From Piscicola geometra (taxonomy: Eukaryota > Annelida > Clitellata > Hirudinida > Piscicolidae), in contig OX030963.1 of NCBI GenBank assembly GCA_943735955.1, forward strand, positions 3,309,591 to 3,373,590: a DNA stretch of 64,000 nt, given 5' to 3'. The number at the start of each line of letters is the position of its first letter. Positions within the stretch are counted from its first letter, which is position 1. Below the pieces are notes generated by a model that worked only from the letters and a program-made list of their open reading frames with translations, was not told the DNA's origin and searched no databases. The position numbers and the translations under genes are program-made. Positions 42,753-55,600 of this stretch are shown here, piece after piece.

Positions 42753-43699
42753 TTAATTCCAGGCGTTTTTGGTTTCCGGCACGACATCAGGCTTGCTGAG
42801 TGAAAGCAAGTTCGGAACTGGCATTTCTTCTTCTCCTATTTCTTCTTCTCCTATTACTTCTTCTCCTATTACTTCTTCTCCTATTACTTCTTCTGCTTCT
42901 TCTTCGTCCTCATTTACCCTATCACAAAGGACATAAAACCCCTTCATTTCGTTGAAAAGCACCTTTTCTTTTTTTTCTCCATCCGAGTAAACCTCCCTCC
43001 AAGTGTCTTTCATACTTATCTTAACAAGCCCGTTTTTTGATATTTCTTTTAAGCGACTCAACGTTACAGTTTCAGGAATCGGAGCTTCAAACTTTTGAGC
43101 TTTTTCTTTCTTTGAAGCATTTTCCTTACTTGAAGAAGAAAGCGAGGGGGTCTTTGATTTAGCCAGATTATTATCTTTTTCTCCATCATCACTCTCATTT
43201 TTTTCTACTTTTACACCGCCCACCGCACCCTTTAAATCTCCATCCGAATCGTTGCTGTCAAGGTCGTATTGAACCTGCCACGGATTTCCTTTAGGGTTGA
43301 TCGTAAAAATATTCAAACGCTTTTCAATAATTTTTGAGTCAAGATTATTGGTTTGAGAAACTGCAGCGTTGCCTTTGTTAGTTGTGGGAGTCTTTTGGTC
43401 AAATCTATCCAAGATTTCCTGGTGTCTTGCAGCGCATTTAGCCCATTTTTCTGTTCAAATATGTTCAATTTTATGTCTAGGTTTTAAATACTATTAAGAA
43501 TGTAAAAAAGTATTTTTTTAAAATAATTTTATTATTAAATTATTATTACATTTTAATAAAAGAAGCAATAGTTAACCCTAAATAAAAATACAAACGAACT
43601 TTCTTTCGATTGCATAGCTTTTTCAGCTTTTTGCTCTTTTTTCTTCTTTAAATACTCTTTCAAAGACAAATTGTTAACTTTATTTTCACTAGTCGCCAT
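42753..43699 (-). CDS. Acidic, lysine-rich protein of unknown function, 2 exons
   Basis: Exons 43699-43600 and 43450-42753 join in phase 1 and give 265 residues from ATG to stop. The N-terminus is a charged helix (LKEYLKKKKEQKAEKA, then KKWAKCAARHQEILDRF) likely to form a coiled coil. A disordered middle has S/T and D/E clusters, and there is a possible folded stretch around SRLKEISKNGLVKISMKDTW. Near the end EEVIGEE-type pentapeptides repeat about five times. No signal peptide or membrane segment is seen, so a cytosolic or nuclear protein is likely. The family was not recognised. The splice sites (GT within AAAGTTCG; acceptor TTTGAACAG) are moderate, but the reading frame across them is convincing in composition. 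Confidence 0.7.
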
Positions 43700-44218
43700 T
43701 TGGTTGTCTTAGTTCTAAAAATTTTTCAAATTTTAAATGAACGACTTTTGAAAACCAAAGACAAGCTTTATAAAGATTTTAACACCAGATCAGACTATTT
43801 TTTTAGTCGAAAGTATTCTTTTAAAAAATTAAACCTTTCAAAAATTCTTTTATTTAAAAGAATTTTGAATATTTAATGCAAAAACTTATTCTTAATATGA
43901 TATAAAAACGGTTAAATAAACCTTTTATTCTAAACAAACAATTACGTAGTAACGCAACGTAACGTATTGATAGAAAAAATAATATTTTTCATTAGGAAAT
44001 AAAATTGATTCCAATTTTCATTGTTTTTCAATATTTCTAAGTTATAATTTACAAAATTATTAATATTTACTTAAATATTTACCAAATAAAAAAAATATTT
44101 AATAAAGATGAAGTTTTCAACATTCAATGAGTCTATAACTTCAGAACTGATAATAATTAACGCTGATGAAATGTTTTAAAAGTGCTATTAGAGGTTAAAA
44201 GATGCACATCTCAGCGAG
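43700..44218. other. Short AT-rich spacer
   Basis: About 520 bp between the acidic-protein ATG and the receptor stop codon. No feature is recognised apart from general AT-richness; it should hold the acidic-protein promoter and the receptor 3' UTR. Confidence 0.5.
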
Positions 44219-47200
44219 CTAATAGATAGAAGTGACGATGATGAAAACGAGAAAAAATATATAAAAAAATAATCTGTCCATCACCTGTAGGGAAGGTTGA
44301 GTGGAGAAATGGAGTGAATGGAAGTTTGATTATTTGATAAGCTAGTTTGAGTTTGGTTGGTCGGTTAGTTGGTTGGTTGGTTGGTTGGTTGGTTGGTTGG
44401 TTGGTTGGTTGGTTGGTTGGTTGGTTGGTTGGTTGGTTGGTTGGTTGGTTGGTTGGTTGGTTGGTTGGTTAGTTGGTTGATTGGTTAGTGAGTTGGAGAT
44501 GCATAAGTAAAAGAGTTGGGTGTTTTTGGGTTTGAAGTGGATTGAGGAAAAAATTGGTTGACTGCTGATTGGTTAAAAAGATTAGCTAAATTAATTGATA
44601 AATGAAAATTTTAGTCTAAAACTTATAGAAATCAAAATAAAATTTTATTTTAAAACTTACAAACCACCTTCTCCCACACTCCTTCTTAGCATTCCATCTT
44701 TTTTTCCATCCCCAATCTTTCAACCAGCCCACCCCAACTAACCAACCCATCCAACCAACCACTCAACCAGACAACCAACCAAACAAACATCCAACAAACC
44801 CACCCACCCACCAAAGACAGTTGCTTCCATGGGTTATCAATCGCTAATGACGATGAAGACGATGATGTTGCTTGCGTCAGGACTTCCAATTGCCTACAGA
44901 TCGAGTCTATCATCTTGTCGTTAACACCACTGCCGCTGCTGCTGGTGGCTTTGTCGCTGTTGTGGTTGTAGTTGAGTGGATGGTTGGGTTTAGAGTGGAT
45001 TTAAATTTTTTCATTGGTCTAGTTATAATATTTATTTGGTAGCTGTAGTTTTTTCATTATATTATTTATTATTGTTAATATTTTAAAATATATTATTCAT
45101 TTGTTAATCTGTTTACCTACAAACAGTATCATCGAGTCATAAGATCAACCATTGGTTCGTTTTCTTGTTTTTCTAATCCATCCACTTATCCTTTCATTCA
45201 TCTTTCTTTTAGTGCCCGACAAACCAACCTACTAATCAACCTAACCACCCGTTCATACACTCCTTCACCCAAACAATTTACTGACCCAACCACCTATTTA
45301 TCTACCAGCCTACCCATGATTTTACCTACCCATCCTTTTTTCCTATCTATCCACCCACCTAACCCTCCATCCCGTTTCACCCTCCATCTCCTCCCACTCT
45401 CCCTCCCCCTTCCTCTCCACCATTCCCCATCCATCCCACTCCATACACATTCATCCTCCCACCCCCCTCCATCCCTTCCATCTCCACCCCCTCCCATTCT
45501 CCCCACTTTACCTTCTTTTCCAGGTCGAGTTCTCAAAACTCGCCTGTTCCGCACCTTCATTTTGGTTCTGGACGAACAAAATCTTGCGGAGAATTGTATT
45601 AAGAAACACCTTTTTAGGGGGTCGAGGGGTGTGGTTGGGTCAATCTAAGTATGATAAAAAATGCAAAAAGATTTTTTTTATTCTTCTAGGAATCACTACT
45701 GTCTATGCAATTATTATTAGTAATATTATTAGTGTTGTTATTAGTATTATTACTGCTCTATTTTATCTTTTATTTTATTTTTATTATTACTTTCTCATTA
45801 TTCTTATCATTATCATTATTATTATTACTATTATTATAATAAATTATAATATTTTAAATTTTCAGTATCTCCCTTATTATTCTCATTACTATCAAACTGA
45901 TTTATTATTATCATTGAAACATCAACCTTGATGACGATCTCTGGCATAGGATGGGTGGAAGGATCAACGGAGGCAACGTTGAGGGTGATGAGGGAGATGA
46001 CGGTGGTGATGGTAATCATCACCATTATGTAAAGCAGGTAGGAGACTGTTGATGATGATGATTGAGAGGATGATTACGGTGGTGGTGATGATGGTTATAG
46101 TGATTATGATGATGATCAGTGTGATTATAGGGTGATGATTATGATTAGGGCTGTAGTAATTGTGTTGAAAGTGAAAATGGTTAGGGTGATGATTATGATT
46201 AGGGCTGTAATAATTGTGTTGATAGTGAAAATGGTTAGGGTGATGATGATTATGACGATTTCACCCATTTCCACCCACCGACAACAGGGATCTGGGTGAC
46301 GCCTAGCGGAAGGAAGTTCTGGAGAAGGAGGTTTGACATAAGGCACGCAAACAATAGCCCTCCAGCTTGGGATCGATGGATGGGTTGTGTTGTAAGGGAT
46401 GGATGGGTTGTGTTGTAAGGGATGGATGGGTTGTGTTGGAGGGATGGATGGGTTGTGTTGGAAGGATGGATGGGTTGTGTTGGAAGGATGGATGGGTTGG
46501 GTTGGAGGGATGGATGGGTTGTGTTGGAGGGATGGATGGGTTGTGTTGGAGGGATGGATGGGTTGTGTTGGAGGGATGGATGGGTTGTGTTGGAAGGGAT
46601 GGATGGGTTGTGTTGGAGGGATGGATGGGTTGTGTTGGAGGGATGGATGGGTTGTGTTGGAGGGATGGATGGGTTGTGTTGGAGGGATGGATGAGTTGTG
46701 TTGGAGGAATGGATTGGTTGGGTTGGGAGGATGGGTGAGTGGGTGGTTGGTAGGTTGGATGGGTAAGTGAGAGGGTGGATGGATGGATGGATTGGTTGAG
46801 TGTGTGAGTTAAATGGGTTGAACTGGAAAATATTGTCGAAGATGTAGTTGGTAACAATACATCCTTCCATCTCAAAGCTGATTCATACAATACCAACATC
46901 CGCCCTCGTTACTTTTGTTATTATCATCATCATTCTCATCAACAACATCATCCTCATCATCCTCTTCACCATCATCATCATCCTATTAATCACCCACAAC
47001 CCACCCCCATACCCACCCACCACTCACTCACCCAAACATCTAATCCACCCTTCAAACCCACCTACCCAGTCAACCTTACACCAACCCGCCCAAACCCAGC
47101 CCCAAACCGTCCACTCACCCATCCCATCCACCCAAACCCACTCACTTGAACCTACACTTACACCCACCTTAACCCATCCACTCAAAACCATACAAACCCA

Positions 47201-50200
47201 CAAAACCACCCCCACCCACCCAAAGCGAATCTCTGATTACTATGATGAGGAACCCAATAGAGTGATAGAACAAGAAGGCATAGAATGGTGCTGGGGATGA
47301 TGATGACGTATTGGTAGTACTTGTGTTGCCGTTGCAACTTTACGTCCACCATTAAAGCACCACCATGCTCCGATCCTATATCTATTTGTTCAACCTTTGG
47401 GGGGTGGGGGGAAGGGGTTTTGGTGGTTGTGGGGGTTGTGGTCGTGGTGGTTGTAGAGTTGGTTGATGATGGTAGCCTTTTTTCTCTATTAATTAAAATT
47501 TTTGTGTGTTTTAAAATGGATAAAGTTTTTTTTTTAATACTGCAGTTTTAGTTTTGGTGTTTTTAGGTTTTGTTAGTTGAGTTTGTTTTTGTGTGAGTGG
47601 TGAAAATTGTTGAGTTTGTGGAGTAACTAAAACAGACTTCGTGACTAAAAAAATAATAAATTATGGAATTTATTTTAATTTTTATCTGTTCACAAATCTT
47701 AAGACGAAACAGATGAACTTATGATACGACGTATCATTGATACGTGTCTTTTTTCTTCTGTCAACCACCTTACTCCACCACCCACACCACAATAACCCCG
47801 CCAAACCACACCGAACTAGCTGAACCACACCAAACAACTAAACCACTCCCAACCAACCACACTAAACCAAACGACACCCAGTCACAACAACCAACCGAAC
47901 GAACCACATTACCCCACTCAACCAACCACAATAAACCACACAAACACTAACGTAAGTGCGGCAATGTAAAATCTTCCACTCGTTGTGGAACGAGGCACAA
48001 ATGCGTTTATCCGTCAATTCTTCTACCGCCAGCTAAAACATTTGTATGTTTTTTTATCAGAAATTCTATTTTATTATATAAATTATGAAAATTATAAATT
48101 ATTTCCATGGTGAAAATGAAATAAAGCACTTCGTTTCAATATTATAATTTTTTAAACTTACATCCTTGCCAACATTATCAGCATCACCGTCAATCAATCA
48201 ATCAAATAGATTTCTATAGCGCTCTTTATTCAAATTCAAGAGCGCTCATCATTATCATCGTTATTATCATTTTAATCATTGGTTTCATTATCATAATCAT
48301 CATAATCATCACTCTGGTCGTCATCATCACCCTCATCATCATCATCACCCCCATCATCATCATCACCACCCTCATCACCCTCCTCATCCCCACCATCATC
48401 ATCATCAAAACCTTAATGATGACATTTTCCTCTTCGAAAAGTTGCTTTTGGAACTCGAATCGGCAGCGTTGAGTGTCGTACGGAAAGGAGCTGTAGTCGC
48501 CATTGCAGAAGGCATGCGCCCTGTATGCGAATGGATGGATGCATGGATGGATGCATGGTTGCATGGATGGATGCATGGATGGTTTAGTGGATTGATGCAT
48601 GGATGGATGCATGGGTGCATGGATGCATGGATGGTTTAGTGGATTGATGCATGGATGGATGCATGGATGGATGCATGGTTGCATGGATGGATGCATGGAT
48701 GGTTTAGTGGATTGATGCATGGATGGATGCATGGTTGCATGGATGGATGCATGGATGGTTTAGTGGATTGATGCATGGATGGATGCATGGATGCATGGAT
48801 GGTTTAGTGGATTGATGCATGGGTGCATAGATGCATGGATGGTTTAGTGGATTGATGCATGGATGGATGCATGGGTGCATGGATGCATGGATGGTTTAGT
48901 GGATTGATGCATGGATGGATGCATGGGTGCATGGATGCATGGATGGTTTAGTGGATTGATGCATGGATGGATGCATGGGTGCATGGATGCATGGATGGTT
49001 TAGTGGATTGATGCATGCATGGGTGCATGGATGCATGCATGGGTGCATGGATGCATGCATGGGTGCATGGATGCATGGATGGGTGCATGGATGGATGCAT
49101 GGGTGCATGTATGGATGCATGGATCGATGCATGGATGGATGCATGGTTGCATGGATGGATGCATGGATGGTTTAGTGGATTGATGCATGGATGGATACAT
49201 GGGTGCATGGATGCATGGATGGTTTAGTGGATTGATGCATGCATGGGTGCATGGATGCATGCATGGGTGCATGGATGCATGCATGGGTGCATGGATGCAT
49301 GGGTGCATGGATGCATGGGTGCATGGATGCATGGATGGGTGCATGGATGGATGCATGGGTGCATGTATGGATGAATGGATCGATGCATGGATGCATGCAT
49401 GGGTGCATGGATGCATGCATGGGTGCATGGATGCATGGGTGCATGGATGCATGGATGGGTGCATGGATGGATGCATGGGTGCATGTATGGATGAATGGAT
49501 CGATGCATGGATGGATGCATGGTTGCATGGATGGATGCATGGATGGTTTAGTGGACGGATGGGTGCATGGATGGTTTAGTGCATGGATGGGTGGATGAGT
49601 GGATGGATGGATGGATGGGTGAATGCATGGATGGATGGATGCATGCATGCATGCATGGATGGTTTAGTGGATGGATGAATGAATGCATCCATGGATGAAT
49701 GGATGAATGTATGCATTGGTGAATGCATAAATGAATTTTTAGTTCCAACCTAATTTCTGGATTCCACGTCACGCCTCCGGTATAGTTGAGCATAGTTTTG
49801 GGATAACTTGTTATAACTCCCGTCTCATGACGTCTGTAAGGGTTTGAATGCTTTGTGAATTACGCCACATCAAAGAAATTTTTATTTTTATGATTTTTTT
49901 CTCCGTTATCATGTGTTTTAAAATCTTGTTTGTAATTGTGTATTGTATATTATCCGTTAAATACCGGTTTTTTAGAATTGTTATGCCTACTTTACTTTAA
50001 AATAACCTATTTCTATCAGAAATTTCATTTTCCAAAATCATAAACAAATATTTTATTAACTCATTTATTATTCCAACTGCCCAATTATTAAAACTACCCA
50101 ACCATCCATCCATTCTCCCATTCACCAATCCATTCAAACACTTCCCTTCTACCCATTTTTTTATTTGTTTACCCATCCACCTACCCGTTCAATTATTCAC

Positions 50201-51884
50201 TCACCTAACCCTTCACCCACCCATTCATTCATCCATCCACCCATCTACCCACCCATACAATCACGCACCCACCCATTCACCCACGCATTCACCCACCCAT
50301 TCAACCCCCTATTCACCCACCCATCCACCCACCCATCCACCCACCCACCCATCCATCCACCCATCCACCCACCCATCCACCCATCCACCCACCCATCATA
50401 TAGAACTAGTTCTGGAGACCAGACTTTCCATGCCTTAACGTAAATGAAAGATAGGTTGTGAAAGAAGGCTGGAACCCACACCAAACGATAATCTGTCCAG
50501 GTCTGTGAGGTTGGATGTGAGGTTGGATGTGAGGTTGGATGTGAGGTTGGATGTGAGGTTGGATGCGAGGTTATAAGTGCTTGAAATTTTTGTTTGATTT
50601 TTTTGGAGTTTTGGTTAAATTTTTTATATTTGTGGTTTAATTTCTTTACATTTATCGTTAAATTTTTATATATTTATGGCTAAATTGTTTCCTATATTTT
50701 CTTAAATTTTTGCTTTAATGCAATTTTCAAACTGTATATTTTCTTAAATATAAATCGAATTAATTGCTAAAATTATATAACTCGAATTAATTGGTAAAAT
50801 CATATAACTCTAATTAATTGATAAAATCATATAACTCTAATTAATTGATCAATCAATCAAATAGATTTCTATAGCGCTCTTTCCTCAAATTCAAATAACT
50901 TGAATGAATTAATAAACTCACTTGAGATCTCTCTAAACAAGTTTTCAATAATAATTCTCGAACACAATAATGATTAAACACACTTACATAAGTCACAGAG
51001 ATGTCCATGCTGATGTAGTCTTCTTTTTCCAGCTGGGGTGGCAATTTTAAAGTTGAGATGTAAACTGCTTTTTAATTATGATATAATAATACTGTTAGTA
51101 GTACTAATACTAATAATAAACAATAATTGAAAAATTCTTCAAACAAGCCAACCATTCACTCTCTATTTACCAAACCATTTTCTCACTAAGTACCGTCAAT
51201 CCACTCAAATGAAAGTTAGATTCTAATTCACCCAACAGTTTCTCACCATCTGCGTCACTGAGATAGTATTGAAGTTAACATTCACGTATGTCTTAGCAAT
51301 GCTCGTTTCGGCGGGCCTGGCTTGCGAGGTGTAGTTGGCGAAAAGACAATTATTCAGCTGTGTCTCAGCCTCGATTCTCTGGTCGGCTTGCACCCTGGTG
51401 TCTAGCGGGCAATTGAAGACCGCGTGCTCACCCCGTGCTAGAACCACCACGCCTGCGAATCGTCAATAATTGGGTGGTTAATTGTTTGGTTTTTATTGAT
51501 TGACTGATTAATTGATTGATCGATTGATTGGGTAATTTTATTTTGTTTTTTAATAGCGTTATTTTTAGTTTTTTTTGGAATAAGAGTATTTTTGGTTGGT
51601 TATGAATTGAGTTTAGTTTCCTTAAATTTATGCGAAATTGCTATATAAACATATTTGATTGTTTGATTTAGGTTTTGAAATCTAGTAATTGCAAAATTAA
51701 TTTTTTATAAAGAATTATTGTTATATGAATTAAACAGTTTCAATTTCAGTTTCATTGATTTAGTTTCAATTTTTAAAAGACTGGTAATCTCGATTAATAA
51801 AATTGAAATCGTTAATAAAAATAATAATTCAAAGTTACCGAACAAAAAGACTGTCATTACAACCATCATCCTTGCCATCTTCAT
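44219..51884 (-). CDS. Cys-loop ligand-gated ion channel subunit (nicotinic receptor-like), complete, 13 exons
   Basis: Subunit of a pentameric plasma-membrane channel. Exons: 51884-51839, 51452-51247, 51032-50988, 50502-50393, 49833-49750, 48520-48412, 48032-47952, 47394-47241, 46365-46279, 46045-45927, 45609-45512, 44956-44812, 44284-44219; phases close to 449 residues, a normal subunit length. In order: signal peptide (exon 1 and start of exon 2); [17 protein letters not shown] and WSPELVLYD of the nicotinic-type binding domain; Cys-loop C169-x13-C183 with FPYDTQRC; M1 (about 253-276) after [13 protein letters not shown]2 (about 281-303); M3 (about 309-333) followed by PSTHPMPE; a short Ser-rich loop; M4 beginning [10 protein letters not shown] at the C-terminus. 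Loop C lacks the vicinal cysteines of alpha subunits. M2 lacks the usual G-E-K start and polar rings, so its pore should be atypical. The exon 9 acceptor could also lie 6 bp later, in frame. Several introns are filled by satellites. Confidence 0.92.
44367..44470. repeat. (GGTT)n tetranucleotide array
   Basis: About 26 GGTT units in the last intron of the receptor gene, with decayed copies on both sides. Confidence 0.95.
46375..46720. repeat. 22-bp minisatellite in receptor intron 8
   Basis: About 15 copies of GGGATGGATGGGTTGTGTTG plus GA, with one-base variants (A for G, one-base gain or loss). It lies just upstream, in transcript sense, of the M2 exon acceptor. The open frames across it are shadows. 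Confidence 0.92.
48190..48246. repeat. Dispersed repeat copy 1 (AGATTTCTATAGCGCTCTTT)
   Basis: A CAATCAATCAAAT tract followed by AGATTTCTATAGCGCTCTTT and TTCAAATTC, nearly identical to 50846-50897. It ends with an inverted AGAGCGCTC. It looks like the conserved end of a short interspersed element. Confidence 0.6.
48529..49730. repeat. GATGCATGGATG minisatellite array in receptor intron 5
   Basis: 1.2 kb of 4-bp-based repeats (GGAT, GCAT) arranged in longer units punctuated by GGTTTAGTGGATTGATGCAT spacers roughly every 60-70 bp in the left half. Duplicated blocks are visible around 49010-49210 and 49240-49520. It occupies nearly the whole intron between the exons for the Cys-loop and the preceding strand. 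Confidence 0.93.
50160..50404. repeat. CCCATCCA-rich satellite abutting exon 4 donor
   Basis: C-rich array (CACCCATCCACC-type units). On the minus strand it reads GGGTGGATGGGT and supplies the GT of the exon 4 donor at 50392. Confidence 0.9.
50505..50573. repeat. 12-bp minisatellite forming the exon 4 acceptor tract
   Basis: Nearly six copies of TGAGGTTGGATG. On the minus strand it reads CATCCAACCTCA and ends in CTCACAG, the acceptor of receptor exon 4. Confidence 0.92.
50846..50897. repeat. Dispersed repeat copy 2 (AGATTTCTATAGCGCTCTTT)
   Basis: Same orientation and nearly the same sequence as 48190-48246 (ATCAATCAATCAAAT, then the 20-bp core, then CTCAAATTCAA). Both copies lie in introns of the same gene. 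Confidence 0.6.
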
Positions 51885-52689
51885 CTTTAGTGTCAAAATC
51901 AACGACAAACTTGCGTGAAAAGCAACCTAACCCTGAAGCAATAATAACCAACCCACAAGTTTCTGATGGCCAGATCAACGCCTTCGCGGTGAAATTAATA
52001 TTTATATATTAATTAATTAATATATATATATATCTATCTCTATGGATGAATATATAAATAAATTAGTAAGTATATATTTATCTTTATTAATTTGGATAAA
52101 TATTAAAGGTGTGTATTTATGTATGTTTATGCAGTTTCATACACAAAACACCCTTTGTATACGAGAAAAAGAGCAAAGTTCGGTGAAAAAGACGAGATTT
52201 TTAAAATAAAAACTGGTGTTTTCAATGCCATTATCTTCAATCCTCAATCAATTTAGCCAATTACATGTATTTTTACAATTATTATATTACTTTAGAAAAT
52301 ATTTAAATTATATATTTAATTTCAATTTTAAATAAAATCTTGTATCAAATTTATTTTTAACAATTCCAAAAAAAGTATAAAAATTGAATAATAATTAAAT
52401 AAAACAGATGTAGAGATTTTTCAACGAGTAATAAAACATAAAATCATCATCATTGTCACAATAAATTGATTTATTTAAAAATGCTAGCTATTGTTGCATC
52501 ATTAGAAAAAAATAACCAGATAATGAATAATTAATTAATAAAACCACTAAAAATTTATAAAAAAGTGATGATAAAATTGTATTAAAAAACCTAGAATAAG
52601 TTAGATTAAATAAAAACTGATTAAACAATAAAAATTCAATAAAGAAAAATAATATCAAATAAAAAATTTAAAAAAACACCCCAAAAAAA
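51885..52689. other. AT-rich spacer between receptor and EF-Tu genes
   Basis: About 800 bp with an AT dinucleotide run near 52010-52030. It should contain the receptor 5' UTR/promoter and the EF-Tu 3' UTR; neither is marked by a clear motif. Confidence 0.5.
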
Positions 52690-55600
52690 CTAAGCGCTAG
52701 TTTTAGCTTGTTCTTTTATCTTCGCCTTCTTTTCCTTCTTGCGTTCTTCGTCGATTTTGTCAATGTCGACGTCGTCAAGTACCTTAGTGACGACGCCATA
52801 CCCCAGTGTGGTGCCTCCATCCCTCATCGTGAAGCGGATGCCCTGCTCCATCACCTGGAGAAAATGATGGTGGTGGGTGAAATGGTTGGTTGGTTGATTG
52901 GGAGGTTGGTCGGGTGGGTGGGTATTTTTATATTTTCAAAAAAACTCCCCAGTTTGCGCAAACTTATCACTTGATACAATCACTCAATCACCATATCAAA
53001 AAAAAACATAATTGTGTTCCACCCACTATTTATCCTCTCCCTAGAAGACCTACATTCCTCTCCTTGCTTCACGAGTGAACAACATCACTAACACTCTACT
53101 TGACCCACCCTACCCCTCCTCCTCACCAAACCCCCAATCAAAATCCCCCCCCCAACCATCTCAAACCATTCCAAACCTCCCCCCCCCAAAACCCCTCAGC
53201 ATCCAACCATCCCCACCATAGGTTTCCGGACAGAAAAGTGAATATTGGCGTCTTCACCGGGCATCACCATGTCTCGTCCCGTTGGCATTTCGAACATCAC
53301 CGGAGCGTCCCACGTCTTGCAGTACATCTGCGCCTGTTGGTTCGTCGTGAAGGGCTTGCCCCGGCCGCCCTCTTCCTTCGATAAGACGTACACCTGGCAT
53401 AGTGGTGGTTTGATGCGCTGTTTGGGCTTAGGTTGTTGCAGTTGCAGTGGGGTTTTTGTGGCGGTATTGTTGTTGCAGTGATGGTGAGATTGTGGATCGA
53501 ATAATGGTTGTTGGTTGCTGCAGTGGGTTTTAAAACTTGATGTGCAAACAGACAAAAAAACAAATCGCCTATAAACTTCTATAATAAAATAAAAAAATTA
53601 CAATTATTTTTGTTTCCTGGCTAATAAACTGCGCTCTGAAACACTCTTATAGAAATTCCTCCTCCCACCAGCCATCCACCACATTCCTATATAATCTAAC
53701 CCCCCCCCCCCCTCTCAACCCATCCCATCCCATCTTCCAAGCCCCATCCTTCTCACCCACCTGTGCTTCGAAATGATTGTGGACTGAGATCGATCCTGGT
53801 TTCGCCAACACCTGCCCCCTCCTCAACTCATCCCTCTTCAAGCCTCTCAACAAAGCGCCCATTTGGTCGCCCGCCTCGGCCCTGTCCAGCGTTTGGTGGA
53901 ACATTTCGACCCCTGGTTGGGTGGGTGAAGAGGGGGTGGGTGGGTGAAGAAGGGGTGGGTGGGTGAAGAGGGGGTGGGTGGGTGGGTGAAGAGGGGGTGG
54001 GTGGGTGGGTGAAGAGGGGGTGGGTGGGTGGGTGGAGAGGGAGTGGGTGGGTGGGTGGAGAGGGAGTGGGTGGGTGGGTGGAGAGGGAGTGGGTGGGTGG
54101 GTGGAGAGGGAGTGGGTGGGTGAAGAAGGGGTGGGTGGGTGAAGAGGGGGTGGGTGGGTGAAGAGGGGGTGGGTGGGTGAAGAAGGGGTGGGTGGGTGAA
54201 GAGGGGGTGGGTGGGTGAAGAAGGGGTGGGTGGGTGGGTGAAGAGGGGGTGGGTGGGTGGGTGAAGAGGGGGTGGGTGGAGAGGGAGTGGGTGGGTGGGT
54301 GGAGAGGGAGTGGGTGGGTGGGTGGAGAGGGAGTGGGTGGGTGGGTGGAGAGGGAGTGGGTGGGTGGGTGGAGAGGGAGTGGGTGGGTGAAGAAGGGGTG
54401 GGTGGGTGAAGAGGGGGTGGGTGGGTGAAGAAGGGGTGGGTGGGTGAAGAAGGGGTGAGTGGGTGAAGAGGGGGTGGGTGGGTGGGTGAAGAGGGGGTGG
54501 GTGGGTGAAGAAGGGGTGGGTGGGTGGGTGAAGAGGGGGTGGGTGGGTGGGTGAAGAGGGGGTGGGTGGGTGGGTGAAGAGGGGGTGGGTGGGTGGGTGG
54601 AGAGGGAGTGGGTGGGTGGGTGGAGAGGGAGTGGGTGGGTGTAGAGGGAGTGGGTGGGTGGGTGGAGAGGGAGTGGGTGGGTGAAGAAGGGGTGGGTGGG
54701 TGAAGAGGGGGTGGGTGGGTGAAGAAGGGGTGGGTGGGTGAAGAAGGGGTGAGTGGGTGAAGAGGGGGTGGGTGGGTGGGTGAAGAGGGGGTGGGTGGGT
54801 GAAGAAGGGGTGGGTGGGTGGGTGAAGAGGGGGTGGGTGGGTGGGTGAAGAGGGGGTGGGTGGCTGGGTGAAGAGGGGGTGGGTGGGTGGGTGGAGAGGG
54901 AGTGGGTGGGTGGGTGGAGAGGGAGTGGGTGGGTGGGTGGAGAGGGAGTGGGTGGGTGGGTGGAGAGGGAGTGGGTGGGTGAAGAAGGGGTGGGTGGGTG
55001 AAGAGGGGGTGGGTGGGTGAAGAAGGGGTGGGTGGGTGAAGAAGGGGTGAGTGGGTGAAGAGGGGGTGGGTGGGTGGGTGAAGAGGGGGTGGGTGGGTGG
55101 GTGAAGAGGGGGTGGGTGGGTGGGTGGAGAGGGAGTGGGTGGGTGGGTGGAGAGGGAGTGGGTGGGTGAAGAAGGGGTGGGTGGGTGAAGAGGGAGTGGG
55201 TGGGTGAAGAAGGGGTGGGTGGGTGAAGAAGGGGTGGGTGGGTGAAGAAGGGGTGAGTGGGTGAAGAGGGGGTGGGTGGGTGAAGAGGGGGTGGGTGGGT
55301 GAAGAGGGGGTGGGTGGGTGGGTGAAGAGGGAGTGGGTGGGTGAAGAGGGGGTGGGTGGGTGAAGAGGGGGTGGGTGGGTGAAGAGGGGGTGGGTGGGTG
55401 AAGAGGGAGGGTAGGAAAAAGGAGGGGGATTGAAATTGTGGGGGAGGAAGAATTTAATGGTGGGTGGGATGAAGGGGAGTTAAGATGGTTGGTAGAAATG
55501 ACAATGGAATATTGGGTGGGTTGATATAGGGTTGATTGGTGAAATCTTCCAGAAATTGGGAGAAACGCTTGAGAGAATAAATGGAGAAGGGTGTTAGTCG

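Noticed and set aside
46250..46899. Long frames with Pro-Ser-Ile-His or Trp-Met-Gly repeats on both strands
   Set aside because: Shadows of the 22-bp minisatellite. The real coding part is only the 87-bp M2 exon at 46279-46365.
48226..49793. Met-His-Pro / Gly-Cys-Met-Asp repeat frames
   Set aside because: Produced by GATGCATGGATG satellite DNA in a receptor intron; only 48412-48520 and 49750-49833 are exons.
50165..50443. Possible CRISPR-like regular repeats
   Set aside because: Direct tandem units without unique spacers in an animal genome; ordinary satellite DNA.
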